Shown here piece by piece: positions 1-7,323 of a DNA stretch of 64,000 nucleotides. The position numbers and the translations under genes are program-made. Origin of the DNA: Sphingomonas anseongensis (lineage in GTDB: Bacteria; Pseudomonadota; Alphaproteobacteria; Sphingomonadales; Sphingomonadaceae); NCBI RefSeq assembly GCF_023516495.1, contig NZ_JAMGBC010000001.1, forward strand, positions 1-64,000, given 5' to 3'. The stretch's first letter is position 1, and every line of letters begins with the position of its first letter. A model generated the notes under the pieces. It was not told where the DNA came from and ran no database searches. It worked only from the letters and a program-made list of their open reading frames with translations.

Positions 1-68
1 GCCGCCGCCGCCGGCTCCAGAGCGGGGCTAAACGGCAAGCGAGCTTCGGCTCGAGCGAGTAAGAATGA

Positions 69-100
69 CCGGTCCGGGGTTCGCCCCGGGCCGGTTTTTC
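69..100 (+). terminator. rho-independent terminator of an upstream plus-strand gene
   Basis: An 11-bp stem closes on a TTCG tetraloop at 80-83, with one G-T wobble, and is followed by TTTTTC. It must serve a plus-strand gene that ends at the left edge of the window. Two open frames run into stops at 29-31 and 60-62, and I cannot tell which one is the real gene end. Confidence 0.8.
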
Positions 101-117
101 TTTGCGCTGATGGAGCC

Positions 118-150
118 TTGACCCGCCGCGTACGCTGACGCTTGGGTCAA
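118..150 (+). promoter_or_regulatory. inverted repeat in the superoxide dismutase leader
   Basis: TTGACCC at 118-124 is mirrored by GGGTCAA at 144-150, with 19 bases between them, just ahead of the GGAGGAGAG ribosome site and the ATG at 170. It could be an operator or a leader hairpin. TTGACC also resembles a -35 box, but no good -10 follows at 17 bases. No factor can be named. Confidence 0.3.
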
Positions 151-169
151 AGTTTCGGAGGAGAGAGTC

Positions 170-682
170 ATGCGCAAGACCTTGCCAGCAATCGCCGCAG
201 CCCTGTCAATGAGCGCCTGCACGGCGGTCGACGTCCCGGTGTTGGCGCCGCCGGTAGCGCTGGTCGACGCGGCCGGCCAGTCGATCGGCACCGTCGTTGC
301 ATCTCAGACGTCCGGGGGAGTGACCCTGGCGATCAGGGCGTCAGGACTACCGCACGGGCTCCATGGAGTTCACGTGCACGCGGTCGGCCGCTGCGACGCG
401 CCTAAGTTCGAAAGCGCGGGCGGGCACTGGAACCCGGCAAACCGGAAGCACGGGCTCAACAACCCGGAAGGGCCGCACGCCGGCGACATGCCCAACGTAA
501 CGGTGTCGTCGAGCGGAGTGGTGAATGAGACGCTTGTGCTGGCTCATGCGAGCCTCGCCGAGCTCGCCGACGCAGATGGATCCGCGCTGGTGATCCACGC
601 GACGGCTGACGATTACATGACCGACCCGAGCGGTAACAGCGGCGCGCGGATCGCATGCGCCGTGCTGGCCCCGGCGCGCTAG
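170..682 (+). CDS. sodC: Cu/Zn superoxide dismutase, lipoprotein
   Basis: A 170-residue protein of the Cu/Zn superoxide dismutase family, which converts superoxide to hydrogen peroxide and oxygen in the periplasm. The N-terminus is a lipoprotein signal with the lipobox LSMSAC, so it is probably anchored to a membrane. Copper and zinc ligand motifs are visible in family order: HVHAVG, GGHWNP, the HG..PHAGDMPN segment, and the C-terminal GNSGARIAC that carries the catalytic Arg and a disulfide Cys. Length fits the family. The start has a strong GGAGGAGAG site four bases upstream. It stands alone, convergent with the next gene and separated from it by a perfect hairpin terminator. Confidence 0.93.
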   Translation: MRKTLPAIAAALSMSACTAVDVPVLAPPVALVDAAGQSIGTVVASQTSGGVTLAIRASGLPHGLHGVHVHAVGRCDAPKFESAGGHWNPANRKHGLNNPEGPHAGDMPNVTVSSSGVVNETLVLAHASLAELADADGSALVIHATADDYMTDPSGNSGARIACAVLAPAR

Positions 683-690
683 ACGAGTAA

Positions 691-719
691 ATGGGCGCTC
701 GCACGAGGCGAGCGCCCAT
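691..719. terminator. bidirectional hairpin terminator
   Basis: A perfect 12-bp stem (691-702 with 708-719) around the loop ACGAG lies between the convergent stops of sodC and the Tyr/Gln/Pro-rich gene. Only short T/A tracts flank it, so it is less canonical than a U-run terminator. Confidence 0.75.
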
Positions 720-725
720 CACAAG

Positions 726-1376
726 TTAGCGGCGGTAAGCCGTATTCGCGCGGCTGATGCGAACACCGGTCACTGCTCCGCGATAGTCGACGTTGCAGCG
801 GAAGCTGAGGTTGGCCCTCTGCGTGTAACGCGGATCGGCATAGCCCTGGTTCTGGTAGCCGTAGGCATTGCCATAAGGCTGGGCGTAGGCGCCGGTGCTG
901 ATCAGGCCGGTGACGCGAAGGGTGCTGTTCTGCCTGCGCTGGACATCGGTGATTGAGCTCACGCGCATCTGCGACCAGGCGTTGTTGTAGCCGTTGTTCG
1001 CATAGCGCGGGTCATAGCCCTGCTGCCCGTAGGCCCCGTTGCGGGCGCCATATTGCGCCTGCGCCTGGGAAAGCGCCGCGGAGGCGCAGCGGCTGACCGC
1101 GGTGCGGTCCGACACGGTATAGCGTGTGTTGTTTCCGAGCAGCTGGTTGACGATCTGCTCGATCGGGTTGGTGCCGTAAGGCTGGGCGTAGCCGGGCTGC
1201 GCGTAGCCGGGCTGCGCATAGCCGTAGCCGGGCTGCGCATAGCCGTAGCCGGGCTGGCCCGGATAAGGCTGCGGGACAGGCTGCGCGTAGGGGTAGGGGT
1301 AAGCCTGCTGCGCGCTGGCCGGGGCGGCGACGGCAATCGTGGCCGCGCCGGCGGCGAGAAGATGGATAAATCTCAT
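726..1376 (-). CDS. exported Tyr/Gln/Pro-rich repeat protein
   Basis: A 216-residue protein of unknown function. A Sec signal peptide (about residues 1-22, ending ASA) is followed by a low-complexity stretch to about residue 70 built from tandem QPGYGYA and QPGYA units. A middle helical-looking part follows (about 75-110), and then a C-terminal region ending in FRCNVDYRGAVTGVRISR. The isolated Cys pair (in SRCAS and FRCNVDY) could form a disulfide. The C-terminal pattern resembles a conserved domain seen in sphingomonad exported proteins, but I cannot name it. The repeat block is also a DNA-level tandem repeat and may vary in copy number between strains. Confidence 0.8.
   Translation of the reverse strand: MRFIHLLAAGAATIAVAAPASAQQAYPYPYAQPVPQPYPGQPGYGYAQPGYGYAQPGYAQPGYAQPYGTNPIEQIVNQLLGNNTRYTVSDRTAVSRCASAALSQAQAQYGARNGAYGQQGYDPRYANNGYNNAWSQMRVSSITDVQRRQNSTLRVTGLISTGAYAQPYGNAYGYQNQGYADPRYTQRANLSFRCNVDYRGAVTGVRISRANTAYRR
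1181..1257 (-). repeat. tandem repeat coding for QPGY(GY)A units
   Basis: Imperfect tandem units of 15 and 21 bases built on GCCGGGCTGCGC(A/G)TA encode four to five QPGY-type repeats of the exported protein. Confidence 0.8.
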
Positions 1377-1518
1377 TGGGATTTCCTAGTTGGTCCACCG
1401 GAAAACGCCGGGGAGTTGCTGCCATAACGCGCCAACACGCTTGTAGGGTGCCTGAACGGCCGCGGCGGCTGCCGTTCATGTGGCGATATTCGGCGGACAG
1501 GGCAGGGCGAGCGGCCGC

Positions 1519-2232
1519 TCAGCCGGTGATGAAAACGGTCTCCATCTTCACCACCATATAGTCGAGCTTTGCCTTGTCCTTCTTCCCCTTCGCGGTGGCG
1601 ACCGGGGTGCAGCTCGCAACCGTCACGTCACGCATCTCATAGGCCTGGTCGCCGGAGCGGAGAGTGACGGCGGGATAATGCGCGCCGGCGACGCACACGC
1701 CCTCGGGCATGGTGAGTTCGACGCTGCCTTGCCTCATCCGGATCGGCATGTGCTGGCGCTTGCCGGTGGCAAGCCCGCTGGCGGAATCGCGCGGAGTCGT
1801 AATCGACTGTTGGGGGATGACCGACTTCACGCGTTCGCCGCGGCTGGTCGCCCTCTCCAGCGTCTCAGTCTGCGTTCCGCCAGCCTTTCTTCCGGCAACG
1901 GCGACCTGTCCGCCCTCCTGCGGGTCCGCCGAATAGACCTGGCCGCCTTCCTGGGGGTCGGAAGTGTCGCCCGCGGCAGCGTGTCCAGCGACGGTCGCGA
2001 TCTCCCCGCCTTCCTGCGGGTCCGAAGTTGCGACATCCGGCGGCTGGTCCGCGGCCGCGCCCCACGAGAAGGATTCGATCTCGATTTCGCCCTTGTGCTT
2101 GTCGTCGGTGGCTTCGCCTTTGACGTCGCCGAGCTTCAGCAGTGCCGGTTCCGCGAGCGCGGGAACGGCGGCGATGACGGCGGCGGCGGTTGCTATGACC
2201 AAGCGCGACAGGCGCGAGCTTGCGGGGGTCAT
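1519..2232 (-). CDS. Sec-exported Hcp-like protein with SDPQEGGQ repeats (copy A)
   Basis: 237 residues. A Sec signal peptide ends at about residue 27 (PALA). The mature N-terminus carries the Hcp-family (T6SS tube protein) strand motif GEIEIESFSWG, preceded by DVKGEATDDKHK. Where Hcp normally continues its beta-barrel, about 70 residues are inserted that contain three copies of S(A)DPQEGG(Q/E). The Hcp-like fold resumes with TTPRDSASGLATGKRQH and the VCVAGAHYPAVTL motif, equivalent to the conserved GKHIPEV strand. Its neighbour downstream on the map (2334-3080) is a paralog. No other T6SS gene is in the window, and a cleaved signal peptide is unlike a true tube protein, so a role outside T6SS (periplasmic or surface) is inferred. 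Confidence 0.82.
   Translation of the reverse strand: MTPASSRLSRLVIATAAAVIAAVPALAEPALLKLGDVKGEATDDKHKGEIEIESFSWGAAADQPPDVATSDPQEGGEIATVAGHAAAGDTSDPQEGGQVYSADPQEGGQVAVAGRKAGGTQTETLERATSRGERVKSVIPQQSITTPRDSASGLATGKRQHMPIRMRQGSVELTMPEGVCVAGAHYPAVTLRSGDQAYEMRDVTVASCTPVATAKGKKDKAKLDYMVVKMETVFITG
1903..2030 (-). repeat. three DPQEGG-coding repeats
   Basis: Three related units of about 25 bases with the core CCGCC(T/C)TCCTG(C/G)GGGTC start near 1910, 1943 and 2007. Each encodes DPQEGG(Q/E) in the Hcp-like protein. The same unit occurs twice in the neighbouring paralog. Confidence 0.8.
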
Positions 2233-2263
2233 CGGATGCCTCCCTGTTTGAGGGCATACAATT

Positions 2264-2293
2264 TTACACCCGAGCGCTGAGTCGCGCCTAATC
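2264..2293 (-). promoter_or_regulatory. conserved 30-bp upstream element, copy A
   Basis: This 30-bp block (core CGAGCGCTGAGTCGC on the plus strand) matches 3112-3141 at 29 of 30 positions. Both copies lie exactly 31 bases upstream of the ATG of an Hcp-like gene. Flanking leader sequence differs, so the block is probably a retained promoter or operator. No clear sigma-70 hexamers are seen. Confidence 0.6.
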
Positions 2294-2333
2294 CCGAAGC
2301 GGAGCCGCAGTCATTCAGGGCGCTGCCGGGCCG

Positions 2334-3080
2334 TTATTCGGCCAACGAAGCGTAAGTCAGCGTGCACTTGTCCTGATCCGCGCCGACCGCGGCGCAATCC
2401 AGCACGTCAATGTCCTTCAGGTCATAGCTGGCCTTCCGGGTGGTCAACTTCACTTCCGGGATATGCTGGCCCTTCACGCAGGCGCCGCGAGCGACGACGA
2501 TCGTGACGGTGCCCGTGGGAAGCGGATCGGCGAGCGCGAGCAAGGGCTTGTGCATGCGCTTGCCGGTGGGAAGGCCGCTAGCCGCGTCGCGCGGCGATGT
2601 CACCTCATGTTCGAACGTCAGCGCCGGGACCTTTTCATGGTGGCCGGGCGCCGATCGGGACAGGGTCGCGGACGACTTGTCCTGCAGCTTCACCACCGGG
2701 ATCTCGCTGATCTTCGGCTTTGTCCGTGCAACCTGCCCGCCTTCCTGCGGGTCGGAAGTATAGACCTGGCCGCCTTCCTGCGGGTCTGAGGTGTCGCCGG
2801 CGTCGGCGCGTTCGGCGACGGCTCCCCAGGAGAAGGACTGAACCTCGATGGCCGCGGAGCCCGGCTCAAGCTGGAGCGCGGCCGCCGCCTTCGGGCAGAG
2901 GGAGGCCGGGCATTCCGGCGTCGTGGGCGGATCGGGGTTCGGATAGGGCACGGGCATCGGGCCCGCCGGCTTCGGCGTTATCGGGGGCGTCGGCACCGGA
3001 GCTGCGGTGGCGGACGAAGCGAGAATCAGGATAGAGGTTGCGGCCAAAAGGCGCGACAGGCGCGGGCGTGCGGAGATCAT
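2334..3080 (-). CDS. Sec-exported Hcp-like protein with SDPQEGGQ repeats (copy B)
   Basis: 248 residues, paralog of the 1519-2232 product. The signal peptide is similar (RLSRLLAATS) and is followed by a Pro-rich linker of about 35 residues with a Cys pair (ECPASLC). Next comes the Hcp strand motif IEVQSFSWGA, then two direct repeats TSDPQEGGQV, a spacer, SPRDAASGLPTGKRMHKP, and the Hcp-type CVKGQHIPEVKLTTRKASY block. The C-terminal Cys residues are placed for a disulfide. Same strand as copy A with 101 bases between them. Each has its own copy of the 30-bp upstream element, so they are probably transcribed separately under the same control. Function is unknown; the fold assignment rests on motifs only. 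Confidence 0.82.
   Translation of the reverse strand: MISARPRLSRLLAATSILILASSATAAPVPTPPITPKPAGPMPVPYPNPDPPTTPECPASLCPKAAAALQLEPGSAAIEVQSFSWGAVAERADAGDTSDPQEGGQVYTSDPQEGGQVARTKPKISEIPVVKLQDKSSATLSRSAPGHHEKVPALTFEHEVTSPRDAASGLPTGKRMHKPLLALADPLPTGTVTIVVARGACVKGQHIPEVKLTTRKASYDLKDIDVLDCAAVGADQDKCTLTYASLAE
2731..2792 (-). repeat. two TSDPQEGGQV-coding direct repeats
   Basis: Two nearly identical units of about 30 bases (CCGCCTTCCTGCGGGTC core) encode tandem TSDPQEGGQV in Hcp-like copy B. Confidence 0.8.
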
Positions 3081-3111
3081 GAAAGCCTCCCCTGCTTGAG
3101 CGGTTTCGCCC

Positions 3112-3141
3112 TTACACCCGAGCGCTGAGTCGCTCCTAATC
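3112..3141 (-). promoter_or_regulatory. conserved 30-bp upstream element, copy B
   Basis: Second copy of the element at 2264-2293, with one mismatch and the same 31-base distance to the start codon of its Hcp-like gene at 3080. Confidence 0.6.
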
Positions 3142-3191
3142 GCTCTTCCCCCCGCGCCGATTTATACTGCGTGGCGCAAGGGGAGTGACGC

Positions 3192-3725
3192 ATGCGCAAG
3201 GTCACCTACGGCGGCGCTATCAGCCTCGACGGGTTCCTCGCCGGCCCGAACGAAGAGATCGACTGGCTTCGCTACAGCGATGACGTGGCGGAGATCATGA
3301 AGGAGAGCTTCCGCGGCGTCGACGCGATGCTGATGGGGCGCAAGACCTTCGACTTCGCGCAGCGCATGGGCGGCGGCCCGCCGATGAAGGGCGTCACCAC
3401 CTACGTCTTTTCGCGGACGATGACGGAGATGCCGGACGGGGCGGATGGCGAGCTGGTCAGCGAGGACGTCGCCGACTTCGTTCGGCGGATCAAAGGCGAG
3501 GAGGGCGGCGACATCCTCGTCATGGGCGGCGGCGAGCTCGGCACCGCCCTGATCGACGCCGGCCTGGTCGATGAGATCGGCTTTTCCATCCAGCCGGTGC
3601 TTCTCGGCGGCGGGATCCCCGCGTTTCGGGAGCTTAGCACGCGTGTGGAGCTCGAGCTCATCGAGGCGCGGCCCATCGAGCCCGGATGTGTGCTGCTGCG
3701 GTACCGGGTGGTGAACCGCGCTTAA
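3192..3725 (+). CDS. dihydrofolate reductase-like (RibD C-terminal domain) protein
   Basis: 177 residues matching the stand-alone RibD C-terminal/DHFR-like family (YyaP/YwjB type). It opens with a beta strand and the SLDGFLAGPNEEIDW motif, then LMGRKTFDF, a Val-rich strand leading to VFSRT, and DILVMGGGELGTALIDAGLVDEI, the nucleotide-binding glycine segment typical of NADPH-dependent members. The substrate cannot be read from sequence, and these proteins are usually only predicted reductases. A good GGGGAG site precedes the ATG. It stands alone between the Hcp-like gene (divergent) and an unknown exported gene. Confidence 0.88.
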   Translation: MRKVTYGGAISLDGFLAGPNEEIDWLRYSDDVAEIMKESFRGVDAMLMGRKTFDFAQRMGGGPPMKGVTTYVFSRTMTEMPDGADGELVSEDVADFVRRIKGEEGGDILVMGGGELGTALIDAGLVDEIGFSIQPVLLGGGIPAFRELSTRVELELIEARPIEPGCVLLRYRVVNRA

Positions 3726-3808
3726 CCACCAATCCCCCTTTGCAAATTCAACGGCTTGAGCCAGTGTCTCCTCGCGCTCGCACTCGGCGAGTCGCAGGGG
3801 GAGTTTCC

Positions 3809-4462
3809 ATGACTATTTCATTGTTCGCGCTAGCCGCGGCTGCGGCCGCACAGGCTGTTGCGCCTCAGGCAAGCATTCAATCGGCACCGGCCGCAACCGT
3901 CGCACCGGCTGCGCCGCAGGCGGTAATCATTCAGGCTCCGACATCGAACGTCGTTCGTGCGGGAACCGAGGTTCCGCTGCGGCTCGAGGAAGGGCTCGAC
4001 TCCAACGACAAGGCGCTCCGCGTCGGCCAGCAGTTCCGCATGTCGGTCGCTAGCGACGTCAGACTCGGCAATCTCGTCGTCATTCCGGCGGGGAGCCTGG
4101 CAACCGGCGAAATCACTGACCTTCGGCGCAAGGGCATGTGGGGCAAGTCCGGGCGGATCAACGCCCGGGTGTTGAGCGTGCGCGTAGGCGACCGGCTCAT
4201 CAGGCTTACCGGAAACTTCGACGACAAGGGCGTGACCGGGACTGCGGGCGTCGTTGCGGCGATTGCCTTCGTTCCAATCGCCGGTTTTTTCATGACCGGC
4301 ACCAGCGCGAAGATCCCGGCCGGCGGCGGCGTTAAGGGCTTTCTGGATGAGGATATCCAGATCGCCGTGCCGCAGGCCGCGGCGCCGGTGCAAAGCCAGC
4401 CGGTGCAGGTGCTATCGGTTCAGCCGGGACCAGCCGCGCAGGGACAGGCCAAGCAGCACTAG
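3809..4462 (+). CDS. exported Ala/Gln-rich protein, unknown function
   Basis: 217 residues. I chose the ATG at 3809 because an AGGGGGAG ribosome site lies just upstream and a signal-peptide-like Leu/Ala stretch follows at once; a longer frame from 3686 overlaps the preceding gene. After an Ala/Pro/Gln linker, the core (about residues 50-180) contains VVRAGTEVPLRL, DVRLGNLVVIPAGSLATGEI, a short hydrophobic segment (VVAAIAFVPIAGFFM) and TSAKIPAGGGVKGF. The core suggests a beta-rich periplasmic domain. It belongs to no family I can name. Confidence 0.75.
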   Translation: MTISLFALAAAAAAQAVAPQASIQSAPAATVAPAAPQAVIIQAPTSNVVRAGTEVPLRLEEGLDSNDKALRVGQQFRMSVASDVRLGNLVVIPAGSLATGEITDLRRKGMWGKSGRINARVLSVRVGDRLIRLTGNFDDKGVTGTAGVVAAIAFVPIAGFFMTGTSAKIPAGGGVKGFLDEDIQIAVPQAAAPVQSQPVQVLSVQPGPAAQGQAKQH

Positions 4463-4476
4463 CGCGCTCATCGCGG

Positions 4477-4674
4477 TCAAAGCGCGATGTCGTCCGGCCG
4501 GATGACTGCGTCGGCGATTATGGGCAGGCGCGTCGCGGCCGCGCCGTTGGCGAGCGACCAGTAGAGCAAGGCCAGCTCCTCATGCCGCGCCCGGGCGGCG
4601 ATGGACGCCGCGGCCGCCGCAAACTTCTCTTCTTCGACTGCGCGGCGAGTGAAATAGTCGGAATCGTCAGCCAT
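4477..4674 (-). CDS. small conserved-looking hypothetical protein
   Basis: 65 residues if started at the ATG at 4674 (MADDSDYFTRRAVEEEKFA). The frame stays open upstream into the next gene, but that stretch is low-complexity and implausible. The product is acidic and Ala-rich at the start, with an amphipathic helix (VEEEKFAAAAASIAARARHEELALLYWSLANG) in the middle. No family is recognised. The pattern resembles small sphingomonad proteins of unknown role. Confidence 0.6.
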   Translation of the reverse strand: MADDSDYFTRRAVEEEKFAAAAASIAARARHEELALLYWSLANGAAATRLPIIADAVIRPDDIAL

Positions 4675-4840
4675 GGGATTTCGTTCTCCGCCCCCGGATG
4701 GGACGCCTGGCACTCGCCCGCCGACGCGGACGAAACGGCAGTAGCGCCCGCGCGGCTGAACGGGAGGTGACGGGGGTGACGAGAGAGCTGCTGCGGTGGA
4801 TGTCGGGACGGGCGACACCAAGTCCACTATCAAGGCATAC

Positions 4841-7267
4841 CTAACGGACTTCCGCGATATAGTCGCGAGTATCTCCAAGTGCCTTGCGCGCTCGCGTCCA
4901 ATAAACCGACTTCCTGACTGCCGACGGTGCAGAATCAGAGACCTTGATCAACTGTGCACACCAATCTGAAATGCGGTCAAGCTGATCGCGTGAGAACTTC
5001 TCATGATGAGTCTCTACGTATTCCAGGTAATTGATCGCTACCCTGTAGGGATAGAATCCCTCACGGAAGTTCCTGACTTGACGTTGAAGTATTTCGTTTG
5101 CCTCCGACAAAGCCTCGAAATAGTCGTTCCAGTGGCCAGTCTGTACACGAGATAGCAGGAGAAATTTAGCATAATGGTTTTCAATTTGATACGGGTCGTA
5201 GCCACCCCAGCGGCTTGCTAGACCGAATGCGGTAGTGAAATGCGAATCCGCGTTGACGAAATCCTCGAATGACATGCAAGCGATTGCGTATTGTAGCCAG
5301 AACTGAGGATTATTAATCCCTACGCCACTTGCGCGTATTGCTTCAAAGTACGCAACTAACTTTCGCTCCTTGTCTTCATCGGTGAGTATCCCTTCTATAA
5401 AACCGAACCTCATCAATGCTTTAAGAAGATCGTTATAAACCGCAGAAGCGTCCCTAAGGCGGTCCAATCGTCTAAGTATCTCGGGTACGAATTCGAGAAT
5501 TAGGTGATCCGGAACCACCTCGTTGAGGACGGATTTTGCGAAGGCAGGGGAACGCACCGAGACTTCGAAGCGGTCAAAGTCCACGAATTCGCGAATAATC
5601 TCATTCGATTGATAAGAGCCGTATTTGAATAGATCAGATTGTACGACCTCACACAGCTGGGCGACACTCAACCGCACGCCTGAATATGCAGCGCTAAGCG
5701 CCACGATCACCGACCGCTTGATGTCTGGCGGCTGCGCGTCCAGTCCGGCAAATTCCCTCCGAACCCGGCGAAAAATGTCTGATGATCGGCAGACGTCGAC
5801 GAGAACCGTCGCCAAATCGGAGCGGCATGATCGAGTGATGTAATCCAGCCGAGCTTCTAACCGGTCGCCCTGTCGTGAACCCCAAAGCCCATTCGCATAG
5901 AGGATGTCGTCAAAATCCCGCGCCTCGTCTTCGGTCAGCCCCTCTAGATCATAGACTTCGAAGTCTTCTCCAAAAGCATCTGTTAGATCGCCAACTCTCG
6001 TCTGCAGTGCGGCACTTCGGGCCGTGAGCACAACGGATACAAGTGGGAAACGTTCGATCAGGTACTTGATTTGCGACGCGTACGAGAACCCATGTTCGAA
6101 GAATACAACCAGCTTCTCCTGATCCACAGACCCGAGGCCCGTGATATAGTCGATATCATGGGGCAACCCATCAGGGTCGCCATTGAAAGCTAAGACGCGT
6201 CTTCCCTCCGCCAGACAATAGTGAGCGAATTCCATCAAACCACAAGTTTTGCCATTGCCTAATTTGGAGTGGAGCAAGATACGCATTGGCCCGCCGTCTA
6301 GACCCTTCGCGGCGTTACCAATCTGCTCTCTCGCTACGTAATAATCGTGCGTCGCATTGACCAAGTCACGGGTAATAAAGGCCCCGTCTACGTCGCCCTT
6401 AATCAAGAAATTGACGATTTCATCTCTGCTGGCCTGTTGGCTCGCGACATCGAGCTTAAGTTCCTGAAGACTCGCGAGGTATGGAGCGGCTCGAGCTGCT
6501 TCGACGTCTTCGGCATCGGGAAATTCAGCCCCGACATCACTGATATCGCGCGCAATGACATTGCCATACGGAGCGACGGTCAGTTGCGTCGCACGACCTG
6601 CGTTAGCTCCGATCACGAAGAAGGTTTTTTCGCGCAAGGATGGGTCGCGATAAAGCAGACGCGCGATATCGAGGTCGGCTAGAGAATAACCAAAGAAGAA
6701 TATTGAGTCTGCGTAGGCCGCATCACTGCGGAAACGTTCCGGCCAGCCCGACTGAGACAGAATATCAGCCGCGTATTGCCTGTCGGTAAGCGCGTACGAC
6801 GACTCCCAGTCCGAATCTGTGATCCGCTCTACGAATCCATGAAGGTGAACAATGGCGGTATATCCGGCGTGATCCCGGGGTCTGTCCAGAACCGTTACGG
6901 AGTTGGCGTCCAACCCAGCTTTTCGACGCGCGACCTCGATGACGTCGTCATAGTTGGTCGTGTAGATCTGCATCCACGGCAGGCTGGCAATCAGCAGTTG
7001 GTCGTCAGAAATATTGGCGGCGCGGTACTGGGTTTTGATGACGTCACGAATGTCAGGCTGACACTTTTTTTCTTGGTAAATCTGAGCCGCCAGCCGAAGC
7101 GGCAGTATTTCCTCTTCACCTGCAGCCTTTGAGAGAGCTTCGGCAAATTCCCCAGCATCCGCCAAACTCTTGCCGTTGTAATTAGTCGCGGCTCGAGAGA
7201 AGCCTGCACCGAAAAATGCAACGCTTCGCTGCAAGTGAACTCGACGTGCCGCGTCTTGGAGATCCAA
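4841..7267 (-). CDS. SIR2-like NADase / P-loop (STAND-like) NTPase fusion, probable anti-phage protein
   Basis: 808 residues. Residues 1-240 look like a SIR2_2 NAD-hydrolase domain: FFGAGFSRA (18-26), TTNYDD (103-108, candidate catalytic Asn105), HLHG (141-144, candidate catalytic His143) and FFGYSLADLD (191-200). A P-loop SKLGNGKT (334-341) and a strand KLVVFFEHG (385-393, Walker B-like) mark an NTPase domain to about 500. The C-terminus is all-helical, probably repeats that sense a target. SIR2 fused to STAND ATPases is an established phage-defence design (for example Avs5): recognition triggers NAD depletion. The start is TTG with GAGGGGG five bases upstream; the nearby ATG is in another frame. 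GC is far below that of its neighbours (32/60 at 5101-5160 and 27/60 at 5161-5220, against 45/60 at 8521-8580 in uvrA), indicating recent transfer. It lies 56 bases behind uvrA on the same strand. Confidence 0.85.
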   Translation of the reverse strand: MDLQDAARRVHLQRSVAFFGAGFSRAATNYNGKSLADAGEFAEALSKAAGEEEILPLRLAAQIYQEKKCQPDIRDVIKTQYRAANISDDQLLIASLPWMQIYTTNYDDVIEVARRKAGLDANSVTVLDRPRDHAGYTAIVHLHGFVERITDSDWESSYALTDRQYAADILSQSGWPERFRSDAAYADSIFFFGYSLADLDIARLLYRDPSLREKTFFVIGANAGRATQLTVAPYGNVIARDISDVGAEFPDAEDVEAARAAPYLASLQELKLDVASQQASRDEIVNFLIKGDVDGAFITRDLVNATHDYYVAREQIGNAAKGLDGGPMRILLHSKLGNGKTCGLMEFAHYCLAEGRRVLAFNGDPDGLPHDIDYITGLGSVDQEKLVVFFEHGFSYASQIKYLIERFPLVSVVLTARSAALQTRVGDLTDAFGEDFEVYDLEGLTEDEARDFDDILYANGLWGSRQGDRLEARLDYITRSCRSDLATVLVDVCRSSDIFRRVRREFAGLDAQPPDIKRSVIVALSAAYSGVRLSVAQLCEVVQSDLFKYGSYQSNEIIREFVDFDRFEVSVRSPAFAKSVLNEVVPDHLILEFVPEILRRLDRLRDASAVYNDLLKALMRFGFIEGILTDEDKERKLVAYFEAIRASGVGINNPQFWLQYAIACMSFEDFVNADSHFTTAFGLASRWGGYDPYQIENHYAKFLLLSRVQTGHWNDYFEALSEANEILQRQVRNFREGFYPYRVAINYLEYVETHHEKFSRDQLDRISDWCAQLIKVSDSAPSAVRKSVYWTRARKALGDTRDYIAEVR

Positions 7268-7323
7268 CTTAGCCCCCTCGTATCAACATGCATCTATCAG
7301 GGTGCTTTGCAAGCCGAGGCACG

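Noticed and set aside
1903-2792. CRISPR-like array
   Set aside because: The repeated units are in frame, encode DPQEGG and have no constant repeats with unique spacers of equal length.
1519-3080. a T6SS gene cluster
   Set aside because: Two Hcp-like proteins are present, but no VgrG, TssB/C, ClpV or baseplate gene is in the window, and both carry signal peptides.
4469-4489. CATCGCG/CGCGATG hairpin as a terminator
   Set aside because: No T-run on either side, and half lies in the coding end of the small gene.
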